From Sphingomonas sp. Leaf343 (GTDB lineage: Bacteria > Pseudomonadota > Alphaproteobacteria > Sphingomonadales > Sphingomonadaceae), in the NCBI RefSeq assembly GCF_001423765.1, contig NZ_LMPG01000010.1, forward strand, positions 125,220-189,219: a DNA stretch of 64,000 bases, given 5' to 3'. Numbering within the stretch: position 1 is the first letter of the stretch; the number at the start of each line of letters is the position of its first letter. The notes under the pieces are model-generated. The model made no database searches and was not told the DNA's origin. It worked only from the letters and a program-made list of their open reading frames with translations. Of this stretch, positions 1 through 9,357 are shown one piece after another. The position numbers were made by a program, and so were the translations under genes.

Positions 1-273
1 CATGACGGGAAAGTCGACGTCGTAGGTCAGCGAGCAGAAGTTCGCGATCTCCGCCGCGTCGCCCGGCTCCTGAGCGCCGAACTGGTTGCAGGGGAACGCC
101 AGCACCGACAGCCCCCGACCCGCATAGGTACGGTGAAGCGCCTCCAGCCCCTCATATTGCGGCGTGAACCCGCATTTCGACGCGGTGTTGACGATCAGCA
201 GCACCTTTTCCGCATAATCCGAGAGCGGCACCGGCGTGCCGTCCGCGGCACGGACGATATGGTCGTGGATCAT
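1..273 (-). CDS. Glutathione peroxidase family protein (3' end outside window)
   Basis: Reduces hydrogen peroxide and organic hydroperoxides with thiols (glutathione or thioredoxin) in the cytoplasm. The 91 visible codons start ATG-ATC-CAC-GAC at 273 and read through the left edge with no stop. The peroxidase motif NTASKCGFTPQYEGLE holds the peroxidatic residue, a cysteine rather than selenocysteine, followed by the conserved block LAFPCNQFGAQEPG. Family members are about 160 residues, so a bit over half is present. Its ATG overlaps the stop of the upstream acetyltransferase gene (ATGA at 273-270), so the two are probably translationally coupled. Certain at family level; the preferred thiol donor cannot be told from sequence. 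Confidence 0.93.
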   Translation of the reverse strand, partial: MIHDHIVRAADGTPVPLSDYAEKVLLIVNTASKCGFTPQYEGLEALHRTYAGRGLSVLAFPCNQFGAQEPGDAAEIANFCSLTYDVDFPVM

Positions 274-887
274 GTCGTGGCTCCCCCGGGGCGGGCGTCA
301 TGGCGTGCGAGCAGGTAGCGCAGATTAGCCCTCACCCCTGGCCATTCGCGGTCGAGGATCGAGTAGACGACGGTATCGCGCAGCCGTCCATCCGCCATCA
401 CCTGATGCCCGCGGAGCACGCCGTCGCGGCGCGCGCCGAGCCGCTCGATCGCGGCCTGGCTGCGGATGTTGAGCTGGTCGGTGCGAATCTGCACGCACTG
501 GCAGTCCATCGCGTCGAACGCGTGGGTCAGCAGCATCAGCTTCGCCTCGGTGTTGATGCCGGTGCGCTGCGCAGACTTCGCGTAGAAGGTCCCGCCGATC
601 TCCAGCCGGCGATGCTGTTCCGCCATCCGCATCAGCCGGGTCGTGCCGACGACGGTGCCGGCCGCATCCTCGACCGCGAAGATCAACGCGCGGCCGTGAT
701 CCTGTTCGGCGAAGGCGGCGGCGAACCAGCGGTCCGGCACCTTCATCATCGACACGTTGGCGTAGAAGATGTCCCAAAGATCGCCCGCGGATGCGGCCGC
801 GACGAGAGCGGCTTCGTCCTTGCGGACCAGCGGGCGGAGCGTGACGTGGCGGCCGGCGAGCGTCGGCACCTGCCGCCAGAGGCTCAC
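270..887 (-). CDS. GNAT N-acetyltransferase, RimJ/RimL type
   Basis: A 205-residue acetyl-CoA-dependent N-acetyltransferase of the RimJ/RimL branch, which acetylates protein N-termini or small amines. Visible landmarks are the N-terminal [13 protein letters not shown], a central segment [19 protein letters not shown] that lies where the acetyl-CoA loop of this branch falls, and [20 protein letters not shown], the typical 'N..S..a.eklGf...G.lR' block. The start is GTG at 887, overlapping the lolD stop (GTGA, 887-884), which supports that start over later ATGs. It sits between lolD and the peroxidase gene in one overlapping minus-strand unit. The substrate is unknown and the neighbours do not suggest one. 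Confidence 0.85.
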   Translation of the reverse strand: MSLWRQVPTLAGRHVTLRPLVRKDEAALVAAASAGDLWDIFYANVSMMKVPDRWFAAAFAEQDHGRALIFAVEDAAGTVVGTTRLMRMAEQHRRLEIGGTFYAKSAQRTGINTEAKLMLLTHAFDAMDCQCVQIRTDQLNIRSQAAIERLGARRDGVLRGHQVMADGRLRDTVVYSILDREWPGVRANLRYLLARHDARPGGATT

Positions 888-1558
888 CGTAACCGGCCCT
901 CGTGCAGGCGGACGACGCGGTCCATCTTCAGCGCCAGTCGTTCGTTATGGGTGGCGACCAGCGCGGCCGAGCCTTCGCCGCGGACCAGCCGCAGGAACTC
1001 CGCCAGCACGATGTCGGCGGTGTGTTCGTCGAGATTGCCGGTGGGCTCGTCGGCCAGCACCAGCGCCGGCCGGTTGGCAAGCGCGCGGGCGACGGCGACG
1101 CGTTGCTGCTCGCCCCCCGACAACTGGCTGGGCCGGTGCGTCAGCCGGTGGCCGAGGCCGAGTATGGTCAACAGGTCGCGCGCGCGGGCGAGCGCGGCAT
1201 CGCGCTCCGCGCCGTGGATGAGCTGCGGCAGGACGACATTTTCCGTGGCGTCGAAGTCGGGCAGCAAATGGTGGAACTGATAGACGAAGCCGAGCCGGTC
1301 GCGGCGCACCACGGTGCGGCCGGCGGCGTCGAGGCTGGCGGCTTCTTCGCCGGCGATGCGGATCGAGCCTTCGAACCCGCCCTCCAGCAGGCCGACCGCC
1401 TGAAGCAGCGTCGACTTGCCCGAGCCCGAGGCGCCGAGCAGCGCGACGATCTCGCCGGGCTGCACCGCGAGGTCGACGCCGCGCAGGACGTGGATCGTCT
1501 CCCCGCCTTGCGTGAAGCTGCGCGCGAGACCGGAGGTCTGGAGGACCGCATCATTCAT
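884..1558 (-). CDS. lolD: Lipoprotein-releasing ABC transporter ATPase LolD
   Basis: The ATPase of the LolCDE complex, which extracts outer-membrane lipoproteins from the inner membrane and passes them to LolA. It has 224 residues with all ABC motifs in order: Walker [10 protein letters not shown] near residue 42, the Q-loop region [12 protein letters not shown], the signature [15 protein letters not shown], Walker [16 protein letters not shown], and the switch histidine in ATHNE. The start ATGAATGATG overlaps the stop of the permease gene by 8 bases and the gene's own stop overlaps the acetyltransferase start. The adjacent LolC/E permease distinguishes it from other small ABC ATPases of the MacB/LolD type. 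Confidence 0.95.
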   Translation of the reverse strand: MNDAVLQTSGLARSFTQGGETIHVLRGVDLAVQPGEIVALLGASGSGKSTLLQAVGLLEGGFEGSIRIAGEEAASLDAAGRTVVRRDRLGFVYQFHHLLPDFDATENVVLPQLIHGAERDAALARARDLLTILGLGHRLTHRPSQLSGGEQQRVAVARALANRPALVLADEPTGNLDEHTADIVLAEFLRLVRGEGSAALVATHNERLALKMDRVVRLHEGRLR

Positions 1559-2801
1559 AGCGCAGCACCTCGACCGGATCGGTGTTCGCCGCCTTGAACG
1601 ACGGATAGAGCGTGGCCAGAAAAGTCAGGACCAGCGCCATGATGACGATCAGCGTGATCTCCGCCGGATCGGGCTTGGACGGCAGCGTCGTCAGATAGCG
1701 GATCGACGGGTCCCACAAATTCTGGCCCGTCACGAGCTGCACGAAGTTTACCACCGACTGGCGGAAGAACAGGAAGATCGCGCCCAGCAGCAATCCGGCA
1801 ACCGTGCCCAGAACGCCGATCGTCGTGCCCACCGTGATGAAGATGCGCAGCATCGCGCCGCGCGTCGCGCCCATCGTGCGCAGGATCGCGATGTCGCGTG
1901 TCTTGGATCGCACCAGCATGATGAGCGAGGATGCGATGTTGAACGCGGCGACGAGGATGATGATGCACAGCACGACGAACATCGCCACCCGCTCCACCGC
2001 CAGCGCCTCGAACAGCTGCGCGTTGAGCGTACGCCAGTCGGCGATGACCGCGCCGCCGTTCAGCCTTTCCTTCAGCGGCGCGAGGATCTCGCCGACCTTG
2101 TCCGCGTTCGTCGTCGTCAGTTCGACCATGCCGACCTTGTCGCCCAACAGGAGGAAGGTCTGCGCATCCTCCATCGGCATCAGCACATACGCCTTGTCAT
2201 AGTCGTAGATGCCGATTTCGAAGATCGCCGCCACCTTGTAGCTGACGATGCGCGGGACGGTGCCGAACGGCGTCGACTGACCCTGCGGAGAGATGATCGA
2301 GATATCGGAGCCGATCGTCGCGCCGAGGGACTCGGCGAGGCGCGATCCGATCGCGACGTTGTTCGATCCCGGCGTCAGGCGGGCGAGCGATCCCGCGATC
2401 AGACCGCGGCGGATGCCGGCGTTGGCGCGGATGTCCGACACCTGCATGCCGCGCATCAGGATGAATTCGGAGCGGCCGTTGTAGCTGGCGAACAGGGGCT
2501 GTTCGATCAGGGGAATGGCCGACACGACGCCGGGTGTCGCCTTCGCCTGCGCGGCGATCTGGCGCCAGTCGGCGAGGCGGTTGCCGTAACCCTGCACGAC
2601 CGCGTGGCCGTTCAGCCCGACGATCTTGTCGAAGAGTTCGGCGCGGAAGCCGTTCATCACGCTCATCACGATGACGAGCGCGGCGACGCCGAGCATGACC
2701 GCGCCGAGGCTGAAACCGGCGACGAGCACGATGAAGCGCTCACCTCGTCCCGGCAGCAGATAGCGGCGGGCGATCATCCGTTCGTAGCTGGATAGGATCA
2801 T
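1551..2801 (-). CDS. Lipoprotein-releasing ABC transporter permease, LolC/LolE family
   Basis: Membrane subunit of the lipoprotein-releasing ABC transporter, 416 residues from ATG at 2801 ([19 protein letters not shown]); the family is about 400-415 long. The architecture is as expected: one N-terminal membrane helix ([22 protein letters not shown]), a periplasmic domain of about 240 residues, then three helices near the C-terminus with the family block [17 protein letters not shown] and the end [10 protein letters not shown]. Alphaproteobacteria commonly carry one LolC/E hybrid subunit (LolF), so the exact name is left open. A longer reading to 2870 adds 23 residues with no membrane or signal character and is rejected. 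Confidence 0.92.
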   Translation of the reverse strand: MILSSYERMIARRYLLPGRGERFIVLVAGFSLGAVMLGVAALVIVMSVMNGFRAELFDKIVGLNGHAVVQGYGNRLADWRQIAAQAKATPGVVSAIPLIEQPLFASYNGRSEFILMRGMQVSDIRANAGIRRGLIAGSLARLTPGSNNVAIGSRLAESLGATIGSDISIISPQGQSTPFGTVPRIVSYKVAAIFEIGIYDYDKAYVLMPMEDAQTFLLLGDKVGMVELTTTNADKVGEILAPLKERLNGGAVIADWRTLNAQLFEALAVERVAMFVVLCIIILVAAFNIASSLIMLVRSKTRDIAILRTMGATRGAMLRIFITVGTTIGVLGTVAGLLLGAIFLFFRQSVVNFVQLVTGQNLWDPSIRYLTTLPSKPDPAEITLIVIMALVLTFLATLYPSFKAANTDPVEVLRYE

Positions 2802-3381
2802 GTCGCCGCTGGCTGTAGCACGCCCCCGCCCCCAAGCAACCTGAACGGATCTGTTGCGTCGAATCCACACGTCGCGACCAATCGTGTCGTGGGAGCCGCA
2901 AGGCTGGTGACAAAGTGAGGGAGGCGACCTAGCACTGACCTCGCTGAGACACAGGCAACGGCCGTGGTTCGGGGAATGCTCTTACGCCGCCAACAGGCCG
3001 GGCGAGAGCGGGAAAATGGGGGCTGACGAGCGATCGTCACGCAGGCGCCCGGGTCGGCAACGATCCGGGCGTTTGCCGTCTTACCCCATCTTCCCGCCCC
3101 ACCGGCGATACGCGTGCCGGCGCGATACCGACAGGGGTGCGGGAGCTTCCAGACTGCGGCTCCCCGCCGGTATGATCGATGTGTATTCGAGCGAAGCTGA
3201 ACGGCGGGTTACGGTCGCGCGCCGTTCAGTTCGTCTGTTTCGTCGTGCCGGGCTCGTCCTGATATCCACATAGCGGCGAGCCAACCGACCGACGCGCATG
3301 CGCCACCGCGGACGTCGGTCTTGGAACGGCATCCACGGTGGCGATTGGCGCACCAGAATCTCGCGATGCTACATCGTCGGC
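2802..3381. other. Intergenic region of 580 bases with two hairpins
   Basis: No convincing gene on either strand; the short open frames here have Arg/Pro-rich, non-protein-like translations and no ribosome-binding site. Two structures stand out. A 9-base-pair hairpin lies at 3046-3071 (arms 3046-3054 and 3063-3071), followed on the plus strand by TTTGCCGTCTT like a weak intrinsic terminator although no plus-strand gene precedes it. A 10-base-pair inverted repeat lies at 3197-3229 (CTGAACGGCG and CGCCGTTCAG, 13-base loop). The lolE-side promoter must be in this stretch, as may the receptor terminator, but neither is obvious. Confidence 0.6.
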
Positions 3382-5832
3382 TCAGAAACTCCGCGACACC
3401 GTCAGGCCATAAGTGCGCGGATCGCCGGGCTGGCCGACGACCAGACCCGTACTGCCCGATTGCAGCGCCAGCACCTCGTAATAGTTGCGATCGAAGGCGT
3501 TGCGGAGCCAGCCGAACACGTTCCAGCTATCTTTCGCCTTGAAGCCCAGCCGGAAATTGCTGAGCGCATAGCCGTTGATGTCCGTATACAGCGACCGCGA
3601 CGGGTTGGACGAGAAGCGCGAGCGGTAGCTGCCGTCATAGCCGATGTAGAATTGCCCATCGAGGCCGGCGACCCGGGCCGGCAAGTCGTATTCCGCGCCG
3701 TAGGAAAACGCCCATTTCGACACGCCCGGCAGACGTTGGCCGGAAATGTCGCATGCGGCCGGACTGACCGTGCCGGTGCCTGCGGGGGTCGCCGGACTGG
3801 TCGCCGTCGCGGTGGTGCCGCCGGACAGTTCGGGCGGGCACGGCGCGTCGACGAACTTCACATATTTCGCGTCGGTCCATGCGCCGTTGACGTAGACGTT
3901 GAAGCGGGAGGTCGGGCGAAACGCGCTGTCGAATTCGATGCCACGCGTCCGGACCTTGCCTGCATTCGCGAGATACCCGCGCAGCACGCCGAGCTGGCCG
4001 TTCGTCACCGTCGCCTGATAATCGTCGATCTCGGTCCAGAACGCCGCGAGGTTCACCGTCGCGCGGCGGTCGGCGAACTGCGTCTTCAGGCCCAGCTCGA
4101 AATGGTTGACCTTTTCCGGGTCGACCGTCGCCGCCGCGAGGATCGGGTTGTTGCTGCCGTCCAGCGGCAGGCCAGACAGGTTGATGCCACCCGATTTGTA
4201 GCTGCGCGCGTAGGTCGCATAGGCGTGGATGTCGGGCGTGACGGTCCAGGCGGCGGTGATATCCCCCGACACGTTCCAGTTGTCGAACGACGGCTCGTAG
4301 GTCTGCGGCGCCAGCACGCCGCGCTGGTCGCTGGTCAGCGTCGTGCTGCCCGCGCCGTTCGTGACGACCGAGACGTAGGACCCGTCCTTCTTGTCGTAGT
4401 TGACGCGCAGGCCAGGCGAAATCGAGAAGGCGTCGCTGGCGTGCCACGTCAGCTTGCCGAACAGCGCCGCCGACGTGTTGGTGAAGCCGATCGTATTGCG
4501 CGAGGTCAGGCCGTTCAGCGTGGCAGGGTTGCGTCCGCCCGCGCTGGTCGGGTTGAGCAGGAAGGCGCTGGCCGCGGGTCCCTGCACCTGAAGTCCCTGC
4601 GTATCGATCTCCTGATAGAAGTAGAATGCGCCCAGCGTGTAATCGACGGCGTTCGTACCGTTCGATCCGATCCGCAGCTCCTGACTGAACTGGCTCTGCT
4701 GCGAGGGATTGGCGGAGACGGTGGTGATCGGCAGGCCAATGAAATCGCGGTCGTTCGACGGGTCCCAATGCCAGAACCGCCACGCCGTCACCGACGTCAG
4801 CGTGGATGCGCCAAGATCCCAGTTGGCGACCAGCGACAGCCCGCCGAGCTCCTGCTTCGCGCGCAGGTCGGTATCGACGTCGGTAACGCGGTCGAACGCG
4901 TTGGTCGATGGGACGACATAGGCCTGCGCCGCCGCCAGCGCGGCGTACTGGCGGATCGTCGGTCGCTGCGTCGCGCCGGTGCGGGCATAATACTGGACGC
5001 AGCAATTCGGGTTCTGGCGGTTGTAGTCCGCGTAGAGCGTCAGATCGAGATCGGGCGTCGCGCGGAACAGCATCTGGCCGCGCAGGCCGAGATTGTCCTG
5101 ACTGTTCAGATACTCGTCGGTGCGGACGTTGTAGATCGTACCGCGGCGCGTGGTGACCGACGCGGACAGGCGCGCGGCGATGCGATCCTCCACCAGCGGA
5201 CCGCTGATCGAGGCCTTGCCCTGAAAGAAGTCGAGATTGCCGCCGCTGAACTCCACCCGCGCCTCCGGCGTGAAGCTGGGCGGACGCGTGGTGATGTTGA
5301 TCGCGCCGGCGGTGGTGTTCTTGCCGTACAGCGTCCCCTGCGGCCCGCGCAGGATCTCGATCCGCTCGGTATCGGTGAAGTCGAACGTCGCCGAGGCGAT
5401 GCGGCTGTAATAGACCTGATCGACATAGATGCCGACGCCCTGCTCGATCCCGTCGTTGGTCAGCCCGAACGGCGCACCGAGCCCGCGGATGTTGGCGGCT
5501 GAATTGCGCGGGTTGGTCGAATAGAACTGCAACGTCGGCTGAAGCTGGGTGATGCGGCTGACGTTGTAGGCACCCGTCTCCGCGATCGCTGTGCCACCGA
5601 TGACGGAGATGGCGATCGGCACGCTCTGGACCGTCTCGGCGCGACGGCGCGCGGTGACGACGATATCGCCGCCCGGACCGGCGACGGCCGGGCCGGTGCG
5701 GCCGACTTCGCCCGCGGCAGGTGCCTCGTCGGGCGCGGTCGCCTGAACACCGGGACTGACGGGCGCAGGCTCCTGCCCGGCGGGCGGCGCAGCGATCTGG
5801 CCGGCGAGCAGCAGGGCAAGCGTCAACGACAT
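3382..5832 (-). CDS. TonB-dependent outer-membrane receptor
   Basis: An outer-membrane beta-barrel importer energised by TonB-ExbB-ExbD, 816 residues from ATG at 5832. That ATG has GGGAGAT about 8 bases upstream and begins a signal peptide (MSLTLALLLAGQIAAPP). A low-complexity Ala/Pro stretch follows, then the TonB box DIVVTARRR near residue 64, a plug domain (NIRGLGAPFG, RIEILRGPQGTLYGKNTTAG) and a long barrel ending in the aromatic terminal residue expected for BAM insertion (YGLTVSRSF). Residues NPNCCVQYYAR place two adjacent cysteines in one predicted loop. It stands alone, with no anti-sigma regulator, transporter or hydrolase beside it, so the ligand (siderophore, glycan or other) cannot be inferred. 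Confidence 0.93.
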   Translation of the reverse strand: MSLTLALLLAGQIAAPPAGQEPAPVSPGVQATAPDEAPAAGEVGRTGPAVAGPGGDIVVTARRRAETVQSVPIAISVIGGTAIAETGAYNVSRITQLQPTLQFYSTNPRNSAANIRGLGAPFGLTNDGIEQGVGIYVDQVYYSRIASATFDFTDTERIEILRGPQGTLYGKNTTAGAINITTRPPSFTPEARVEFSGGNLDFFQGKASISGPLVEDRIAARLSASVTTRRGTIYNVRTDEYLNSQDNLGLRGQMLFRATPDLDLTLYADYNRQNPNCCVQYYARTGATQRPTIRQYAALAAAQAYVVPSTNAFDRVTDVDTDLRAKQELGGLSLVANWDLGASTLTSVTAWRFWHWDPSNDRDFIGLPITTVSANPSQQSQFSQELRIGSNGTNAVDYTLGAFYFYQEIDTQGLQVQGPAASAFLLNPTSAGGRNPATLNGLTSRNTIGFTNTSAALFGKLTWHASDAFSISPGLRVNYDKKDGSYVSVVTNGAGSTTLTSDQRGVLAPQTYEPSFDNWNVSGDITAAWTVTPDIHAYATYARSYKSGGINLSGLPLDGSNNPILAAATVDPEKVNHFELGLKTQFADRRATVNLAAFWTEIDDYQATVTNGQLGVLRGYLANAGKVRTRGIEFDSAFRPTSRFNVYVNGAWTDAKYVKFVDAPCPPELSGGTTATATSPATPAGTGTVSPAACDISGQRLPGVSKWAFSYGAEYDLPARVAGLDGQFYIGYDGSYRSRFSSNPSRSLYTDINGYALSNFRLGFKAKDSWNVFGWLRNAFDRNYYEVLALQSGSTGLVVGQPGDPRTYGLTVSRSF

Positions 5833-5951
5833 CGGTATCTCCCGTGAACCTGCGGCCAAACTCCACCAATTTACTGGATGTTCAACGAAGCTTCGTCTTG
5901 GGATGCGCGAAGTTCAGCTTTGCGAGATCGAAAATTCCTCGTTTACCGGGT

Positions 5952-5979
5952 CTTGAAGGTCGTTCCGCCCATACCAGAT
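5952..5979 (+). promoter_or_regulatory. Candidate heat-shock (sigma-32 type) promoter of hsp20
   Basis: CTTGAA at 5952-5957 matches the -35 core of RpoH promoters. The best -10 at normal spacing is CCAGAT at 5974-5979 (16 bases between), a poor match to CCCATNT; a better CCCAT at 5968-5972 lies too close (10 bases). Position fits a transcript that begins just before the ROSE hairpins. Low confidence without 5'-end mapping. Confidence 0.3.
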
Positions 5980-5987
5980 TCCGTCTC

Positions 5988-6069
5988 GTGCGGTGCCGCT
6001 GATGGGCCGCACCGGGCATCGCGCTTCGGCGGATGCCTCGACTTCAACTCGCTCATCGGAGGATTTGAA
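5988..6069 (+). promoter_or_regulatory. ROSE-type RNA thermometer in the hsp20 5' leader
   Basis: Three consecutive hairpins precede the ATG. Hairpin 1 pairs GTGCGG (5988-5993) with CCGCAC (6007-6012). Hairpin 2 pairs GGCATC/CGC (6015-6020, 6022-6024) with GCG/GATGCC (6029-6037) around a C(UUCG)G tetraloop. Hairpin 3 pairs TTCAA (6043-6047) with TTGAA (6065-6069), and TC-G-CTC (6049-6054, G6051 bulged) with GAG-GA (6059-6063), loop ATCG. The last one sequesters the AGGA Shine-Dalgarno by the TCGCT element with one bulged G, exactly the UYGCU/AGGA arrangement that defines ROSE elements. Melting on heating would free the ribosome site. The pairing is seen directly; thermal function is inferred. 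Confidence 0.85.
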
Positions 6070-6546
6070 ATGCGACTCGACCTGACCCCCTATCGCCGTT
6101 CGACCATCGGCTTCGACCGGCTGTTTGACCTTCTCGAGACCAACGCGCGTGGCGCGGCGGCCGAGAACTACCCGCCCTTCAACCTCGAACGGATCGCCGA
6201 CGACCGTTACCGCATCACCCTCGCAGTGGCAGGATTCGGCCGTGACGAAATCGACATCACCGCCCAGCAGAACATGCTGCTGGTCGCGGGGAAGAAGGAC
6301 GACAAGCCGAACGCCAACTTCGTCCATGTCGGTATCGCGACCCGCTCGTTCGAGCGCCGCTTCGAACTCGCGGACTTCGTGTTCGTCGAGGATGCGCGGC
6401 TGAACGACGGCCTGCTGGTCATCGATCTCGTCCGCGAGGTGCCGGAGGCGATGAAGCCGAAGACTATCGCCATCAAGACGGGCGCGCCGCTGGCCGCCGT
6501 AGAGGCGAGCGACACCACCGCCACTGAGGAAGTCAAGGCGGCGTAA
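6070..6546 (+). CDS. Small heat-shock protein, Hsp20/IbpA family
   Basis: ATP-independent holdase that binds unfolding proteins in the cytoplasm and passes them to DnaK/ClpB. It has 158 residues from ATG at 6070, chosen because GGAGGA (6058-6063) sits 6 bases upstream inside the thermometer hairpin. The N-terminal arm (YRRSTIGFDRLFDLLE) and alpha-crystallin domain (residues about 38-135: YRITLAVAGFGRDEIDI, LLVAGKK, GIATRSFERRFELADFV) are typical of class A IbpA proteins of alphaproteobacteria. An acidic Ala/Thr-rich tail follows. It is transcribed away from the receptor gene and ends at a strong hairpin shared with the converging pyrG. Confidence 0.95.
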   Translation: MRLDLTPYRRSTIGFDRLFDLLETNARGAAAENYPPFNLERIADDRYRITLAVAGFGRDEIDITAQQNMLLVAGKKDDKPNANFVHVGIATRSFERRFELADFVFVEDARLNDGLLVIDLVREVPEAMKPKTIAIKTGAPLAAVEASDTTATEEVKAA

Positions 6547-6585
6547 CAAGCTCGGCGCCTGTTTCTCCCTTTTCCAGGCGTCGCG

Positions 6586-6615
6586 GGGCGTCCGGGCCGC
6601 AAGGTCCGGGCGCCC
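6586..6615 (+). terminator. GNRA-loop hairpin between hsp20 and pyrG
   Basis: A 13-base-pair stem (6586-6598 with 6603-6615, two G-T wobbles) closes on a GCAA tetraloop and is followed by TCATT. It lies between the converging hsp20 and pyrG stops, so it probably serves as a terminator or 3' stabiliser, possibly for both strands. There is no long T run. Confidence 0.6.
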
Positions 6616-6658
6616 TCATTCCACCCGCTGCGGCCTCGAAATCCGGCGGTGGGGCCTC

Positions 6659-8293
6659 TCAGACCAGCCGGCTCTGCTTCACCGCCGCCGCGATGAAGCT
6701 GGCGAACAGGGGATGCGGGTCGAAGGGTTTGGATTTCAGTTCCGGGTGGAACTGGACGCCGACGAACCACGGATGATCCGGCCGCTCGACGATTTCCGGC
6801 AACGTGCCGTCGGGCGACATGCCGCTGAATACCAGGCCGCCCTCCTCCAGCGCATCCCTATAGTGGGTGTTGACCTCGTACCGGTGGCGGTGGCGCTCCT
6901 GGATCGCCGTGCCGCCGTAGATCGAGGCCACAACGCTGTTGCCTGCCAGCGTCGCATCGTACGAGCCCAGCCTCATCGTGCCGCCGAGATCGCCCTGCTC
7001 CTCGCGCTTCTCCAGTCCCGCACGGCCCATCCATTCGGTGATGAGGCCGACGACCGGCTCATCCGTCGGGCCGAACTCGGTGGACGAGGCGTCGGCGATG
7101 CCGGCGAGCTCGCGCGCGCCCTCGATACAGGCCATCTGCATGCCGAAGCAGATGCCGAAATAGGGTACGTTGCGCTCGCGGGCGAAGCGGACGCTGGCGA
7201 TCTTGCCCTCGGCGCCGCGCTCGCCGAACGCGCCGGGGACCAGGATGGCGTGGCACGGTTCCAGATGCGCGGCGATGTCGCCGTCAGGGCCCTCGAACAG
7301 CTCCGCGTCGATCCAGCGGACGTTGACCTTCACCTTGTTGGCGATGCCGCCGTGAACCAGCGCCTCGTTGAGCGACTTGTACGCATCCTGAAGGCCGACA
7401 TATTTGCCGACGACGCCGACCGTTACCTCGCCTTCGGGGTTGGTCAGGCGATCGACGATCTCGATCCAGCGGGACAGCTCGGGCGCAGCGCCGGGTTCGA
7501 TCCCGAACGCCTTCAACACCTCCGAGTCGAGTCCCTCGGCGTGGTACTGGAGCGGCACGGCATAGATGCTCTTCGCATCCAGCGCGGGAATGACCGCGCT
7601 CGCGGGCACGTTGCAGAACAAGGCGATCTTGGCGCGATCCGACTCGGGCAGCGGATGTTCGCAGCGGCAGACCAGCACGTCCGGGGCGACGCCCAGCGCG
7701 GCGATCTCCCGCACCGAATGCTGGGTCGGCTTGGTCTTCAGTTCGCCCGCGGCGGCGATGTAGGGCACCAGCGTGACGTGGACGCTGATCGAGCGACCGC
7801 GGCCCAGTTCGTTCTTCAGCTGGCGGATGGCCTCGATGAAAGGCAACGACTCGATGTCGCCGACGGTGCCGCCGATCTCACAAAGGACGAAATCGAGACC
7901 TTCGACATCGGCCTGCGCGAAGGCCTTGATCGCGTCGGTGACGTGCGGAACGACCTGCACCGTCGCGCCGAGATAGTCGCCGCGCCGCTCCCGCGCGATG
8001 ATCTGCTGATAGATGCGGCCCGACGTGACGTTGTCCGACTGGTGCGCGGCGACGCCGGTGAAGCGCTCGTAATGGCCGAGATCAAGGTCCGTTTCCGCAC
8101 CGTCGTCGGTGACGTAGACCTCACCGTGCTGGTACGGGCTCATCGTGCCCGGATCGACGTTCAGATACGGGTCGAACTTCCGGATCCGGACATTATAGCC
8201 ACGCGCCTGAAGCAGCGCCGCGAGGGAGGCCGCCATGAGCCCCTTGCCAAGCGACGAGACCACGCCGCCGGTGATGAAGATGTACCGCGTCAT
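6659..8293 (-). CDS. pyrG: CTP synthase
   Basis: Converts UTP, ATP and glutamine to CTP, the last step of pyrimidine nucleotide synthesis. At 544 residues it has the usual family length. The synthetase domain opens with [18 protein letters not shown] (P-loop-like) and carries [16 protein letters not shown] and [12 protein letters not shown]. The C-terminal class I glutamine amidotransferase domain has the nucleophile loop [11 protein letters not shown] and the His/Glu pair in [12 protein letters not shown]. It lies downstream of secG on the same strand with an 88-base gap and ends facing hsp20. Identification is secure. Confidence 0.98.
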   Translation of the reverse strand: MTRYIFITGGVVSSLGKGLMAASLAALLQARGYNVRIRKFDPYLNVDPGTMSPYQHGEVYVTDDGAETDLDLGHYERFTGVAAHQSDNVTSGRIYQQIIARERRGDYLGATVQVVPHVTDAIKAFAQADVEGLDFVLCEIGGTVGDIESLPFIEAIRQLKNELGRGRSISVHVTLVPYIAAAGELKTKPTQHSVREIAALGVAPDVLVCRCEHPLPESDRAKIALFCNVPASAVIPALDAKSIYAVPLQYHAEGLDSEVLKAFGIEPGAAPELSRWIEIVDRLTNPEGEVTVGVVGKYVGLQDAYKSLNEALVHGGIANKVKVNVRWIDAELFEGPDGDIAAHLEPCHAILVPGAFGERGAEGKIASVRFARERNVPYFGICFGMQMACIEGARELAGIADASSTEFGPTDEPVVGLITEWMGRAGLEKREEQGDLGGTMRLGSYDATLAGNSVVASIYGGTAIQERHRHRYEVNTHYRDALEEGGLVFSGMSPDGTLPEIVERPDHPWFVGVQFHPELKSKPFDPHPLFASFIAAAVKQSRLV

Positions 8294-8381
8294 GGGACAG
8301 AACGCCTAGCTTGGATGGGGCACGCGCGACAAGCGCCCGCGAACGCGCGCAGGCACCGGTCCGACGATTTGCGATGAAATG

Positions 8382-8771
8382 TTAGTTAGCGAGCGGGACG
8401 GAGGCGTTATCGGCCAGGCTGCCCGGACCGACCGCGACGGGTGCGCCCGCACCGGTCGTGACCCGACCCTTGGCCGGCGTGTTCGGCACCGCGTTGTTCT
8501 GCGGAGCCGGGGCACGACGGGCGAGCGAGGTGTCGATCGTCGACACCCGGCGCGTGGCCGAATAACCGGCGAGCACGATCGAGAACACGACGAACACCGT
8601 CGCCAGCACCGACGTCGCCCGCGTCAGGAAATCGGCGGCGCCGCGCGCCGACATCAGGCCCGACGGGCTGCCGCCCATACCGAGGCCGCCACCCTCCGAC
8701 CGCTGCATCAGGATCACCGTGACGAGCGCCGCAGCGATGATGGCGTGGATGACGAGGAGGAAGACGAACAT
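8382..8771 (-). CDS. secG: Preprotein translocase subunit SecG
   Basis: Small membrane subunit of the SecYEG channel that assists SecA-driven export. The 129 residues contain two membrane helices (FVFLLVIHAIIAAALVTVIL and SVLATVFVVFSIVLAGY) separated by the conserved cytosolic loop MQRSEGGGLGMGGSPSGLMS. After the second helix comes a C-terminal extension of about 55 residues rich in Ala, Pro, Thr and Gly, common in alphaproteobacterial SecG and probably disordered. The gene precedes pyrG on the minus strand. Confidence 0.95.
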   Translation of the reverse strand: MFVFLLVIHAIIAAALVTVILMQRSEGGGLGMGGSPSGLMSARGAADFLTRATSVLATVFVVFSIVLAGYSATRRVSTIDTSLARRAPAPQNNAVPNTPAKGRVTTGAGAPVAVGPGSLADNASVPLAN

Positions 8772-8948
8772 GAAGAACCCGGACAGCCAGTGAAGGGCGG
8801 CACATAGGCGACCCCGCCCCGTCTATCAACACAAACGCCCTGCATCCCCGCGCAACCAAGGAAACCTGCGGGTTACCGCGGCGTTATGACATCGAAACGA
8901 AGCCCGATCGGTGCGCCGTCGACCGGGTGGAATTAGCGGAAGACCCCT

Positions 8949-9329
8949 GTGCCATCATCCGATCCCCATGCCCTGGCCACCTGGATGACCGCTCTGGTCG
9001 ATTACGTCCGGTCGGGTGAGCCCGATCTGACCAATCGCCAGATGGCGCTGTTGCTGCTTGTCTACCTCAAACCCGGGCCACATACGGTGCGTGGATTGGC
9101 ACGCGCGCTGAACGTATCCAAGCCCGTGGTGACGCGCGCCTTGAACAGACTGGGTACGCTCGGCTATCTCCGCCGCCAACGCGACGACAGCGACAAGCGC
9201 AATATCTTCGTCGCACGCACTTCCGAGGGGGCAGAGTTTCTTGAAGAGTTCGGGCAATTCATCGGCGACGGTCAGCCCCCCGCCCCACGGTCCGGCACGC
9301 CCAAACGGCTCGTCGGGGCCGTCGCGTAA
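8949..9329 (+). CDS. MarR-like winged-helix regulator
   Basis: A 126-residue DNA-binding protein. After a short helix (ALATWMTALVDYVRSG) the segment LTNRQMALLLLVYLKPG, the recognition region VRGLARALNVSKPVVTRALNRL and the wing LGYLRRQRDDSDKRNIFV form a MarR-type winged helix. The C-terminal dimerisation helices are shorter than in full MarR proteins (about 140-150 residues), and the tail is Pro/Gly-rich. The start is GTG at 8949 with GGAAG upstream; an ATG 12 codons later is the alternative. It heads a tightly packed run with the SH3-like gene (28 bases downstream) and argC. The effector and target genes are unknown. Confidence 0.8.
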   Translation: MPSSDPHALATWMTALVDYVRSGEPDLTNRQMALLLLVYLKPGPHTVRGLARALNVSKPVVTRALNRLGTLGYLRRQRDDSDKRNIFVARTSEGAEFLEEFGQFIGDGQPPAPRSGTPKRLVGAVA

Positions 9330-9357
9330 CATCTTCGCGTTGGCCGGGAGGTCGGTC

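Noticed and set aside
3298..5502. 734-codon open frame on the plus strand opposite the TonB receptor
   Set aside because: High GC gives long antisense frames; its translation is Arg-rich with no domain, while the minus strand encodes a clear receptor.
6713..8377. 554-codon plus-strand frame opposite pyrG
   Set aside because: Antisense shadow of an intact CTP synthase gene; no ribosome site or domain.
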